This document shows, piece after piece, positions 51,586-52,922 of a DNA stretch of 52,922 bases; the stretch's first letter is position 1, and each line of letters begins with the position of its first letter. Origin of the DNA: an uncultured Clostridia bacterium (GTDB lineage Bacteria; Bacillota; Clostridia; Oscillospirales; Ruminococcaceae); NCBI GenBank assembly GCA_947166275.1, contig CAMVDP010000013.1, positions 1 through 52,922 of the forward strand, read 5' to 3'. The position numbers were made by a program, and so were the translations under genes. Under the pieces are notes generated by a model. It saw only the letters and a program-made list of their open reading frames with translations. It made no database searches and had not been told where the DNA came from.

Positions 51586-52922
<1,337 letters not shown>

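Overview
The window looks like chromosomal DNA of a gut-type, spore-forming clostridium, probably Ruminococcus or a relative in Oscillospiraceae. This is inferred, not proven. The signs are a cotJABC spore-coat operon, a CIRCE heat-shock operator, strong Shine-Dalgarno sites with occasional TTG/GTG starts, AT-rich spacers with standard sigma-A promoters (17-nt spacers, often an extended TGn -10), a pyruvate:ferredoxin oxidoreductase, and several protein families typical of these bacteria. No rRNA, CRISPR array, prophage or intact insertion sequence was seen.

Layout. 1-2.3 kb (minus strand): the start of a CxxC protein, an N-terminally truncated phosphoesterase and a 2-hydroxycarboxylate transporter. 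2.4-4.4 kb: a diguanylate cyclase whose sensor half is an [FeFe]-hydrogenase-like H-cluster domain. 4.4-5.9 kb: a small decayed accessory patch. It holds a serine recombinase stub fused out of frame to a GGDEF tail, and an AT-rich membrane protein preceded by four TTACAA repeats exactly 11 bp apart. 5.9-10 kb (minus strand): cotJABC, a large lipoprotein and a MaoC-type hydratase. 10-14.5 kb: a DUF5131 protein, a conserved unknown, a MATE exporter and a B12-binding radical SAM enzyme. 14.5-23.2 kb: a signalling block with an HD-GYP protein, an ANT(6)-like nucleotidyltransferase, a chemoreceptor, galE and two divergent GGDEF proteins. 23.2-25 kb: a cyclase-family hydrolase and rmlB.

25.2-34.6 kb: two consecutive MoxR/DUF58/membrane-protein modules separated by a DHH phosphoesterase. 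The first module carries a transglutaminase. 34.7-41.3 kb: an orphan BMP-type lipoprotein, then a five-gene operon (SurA-like lipoprotein, pepF, flavin reductase, cytidylate-kinase-like, HAD phosphatase). 41.3-48 kb: glgP behind tandem promoters, htpG behind a perfect CIRCE with deoC downstream, then deoB. 48-51 kb: a REC-like/PAS/PP2C phosphatase and a CPA2 antiporter. 51-51.4 kb: tRNA-Pro(TGG) with duplicated downstream sequence and a structured inverted repeat. 51.6 kb to the end: the start of nifJ.

Themes. Second-messenger signalling is dense: three intact GGDEF proteins, one GGDEF remnant, one HD-GYP protein, one chemoreceptor and one PP2C phosphatase. The best candidate for something new is the H-cluster/GGDEF fusion. 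It keeps all four cysteine positions expected to hold the H-cluster but lacks the proton-relay cysteine, which suggests H2 or redox control of c-di-GMP. All functional statements rest on reading motifs; no database search was run.
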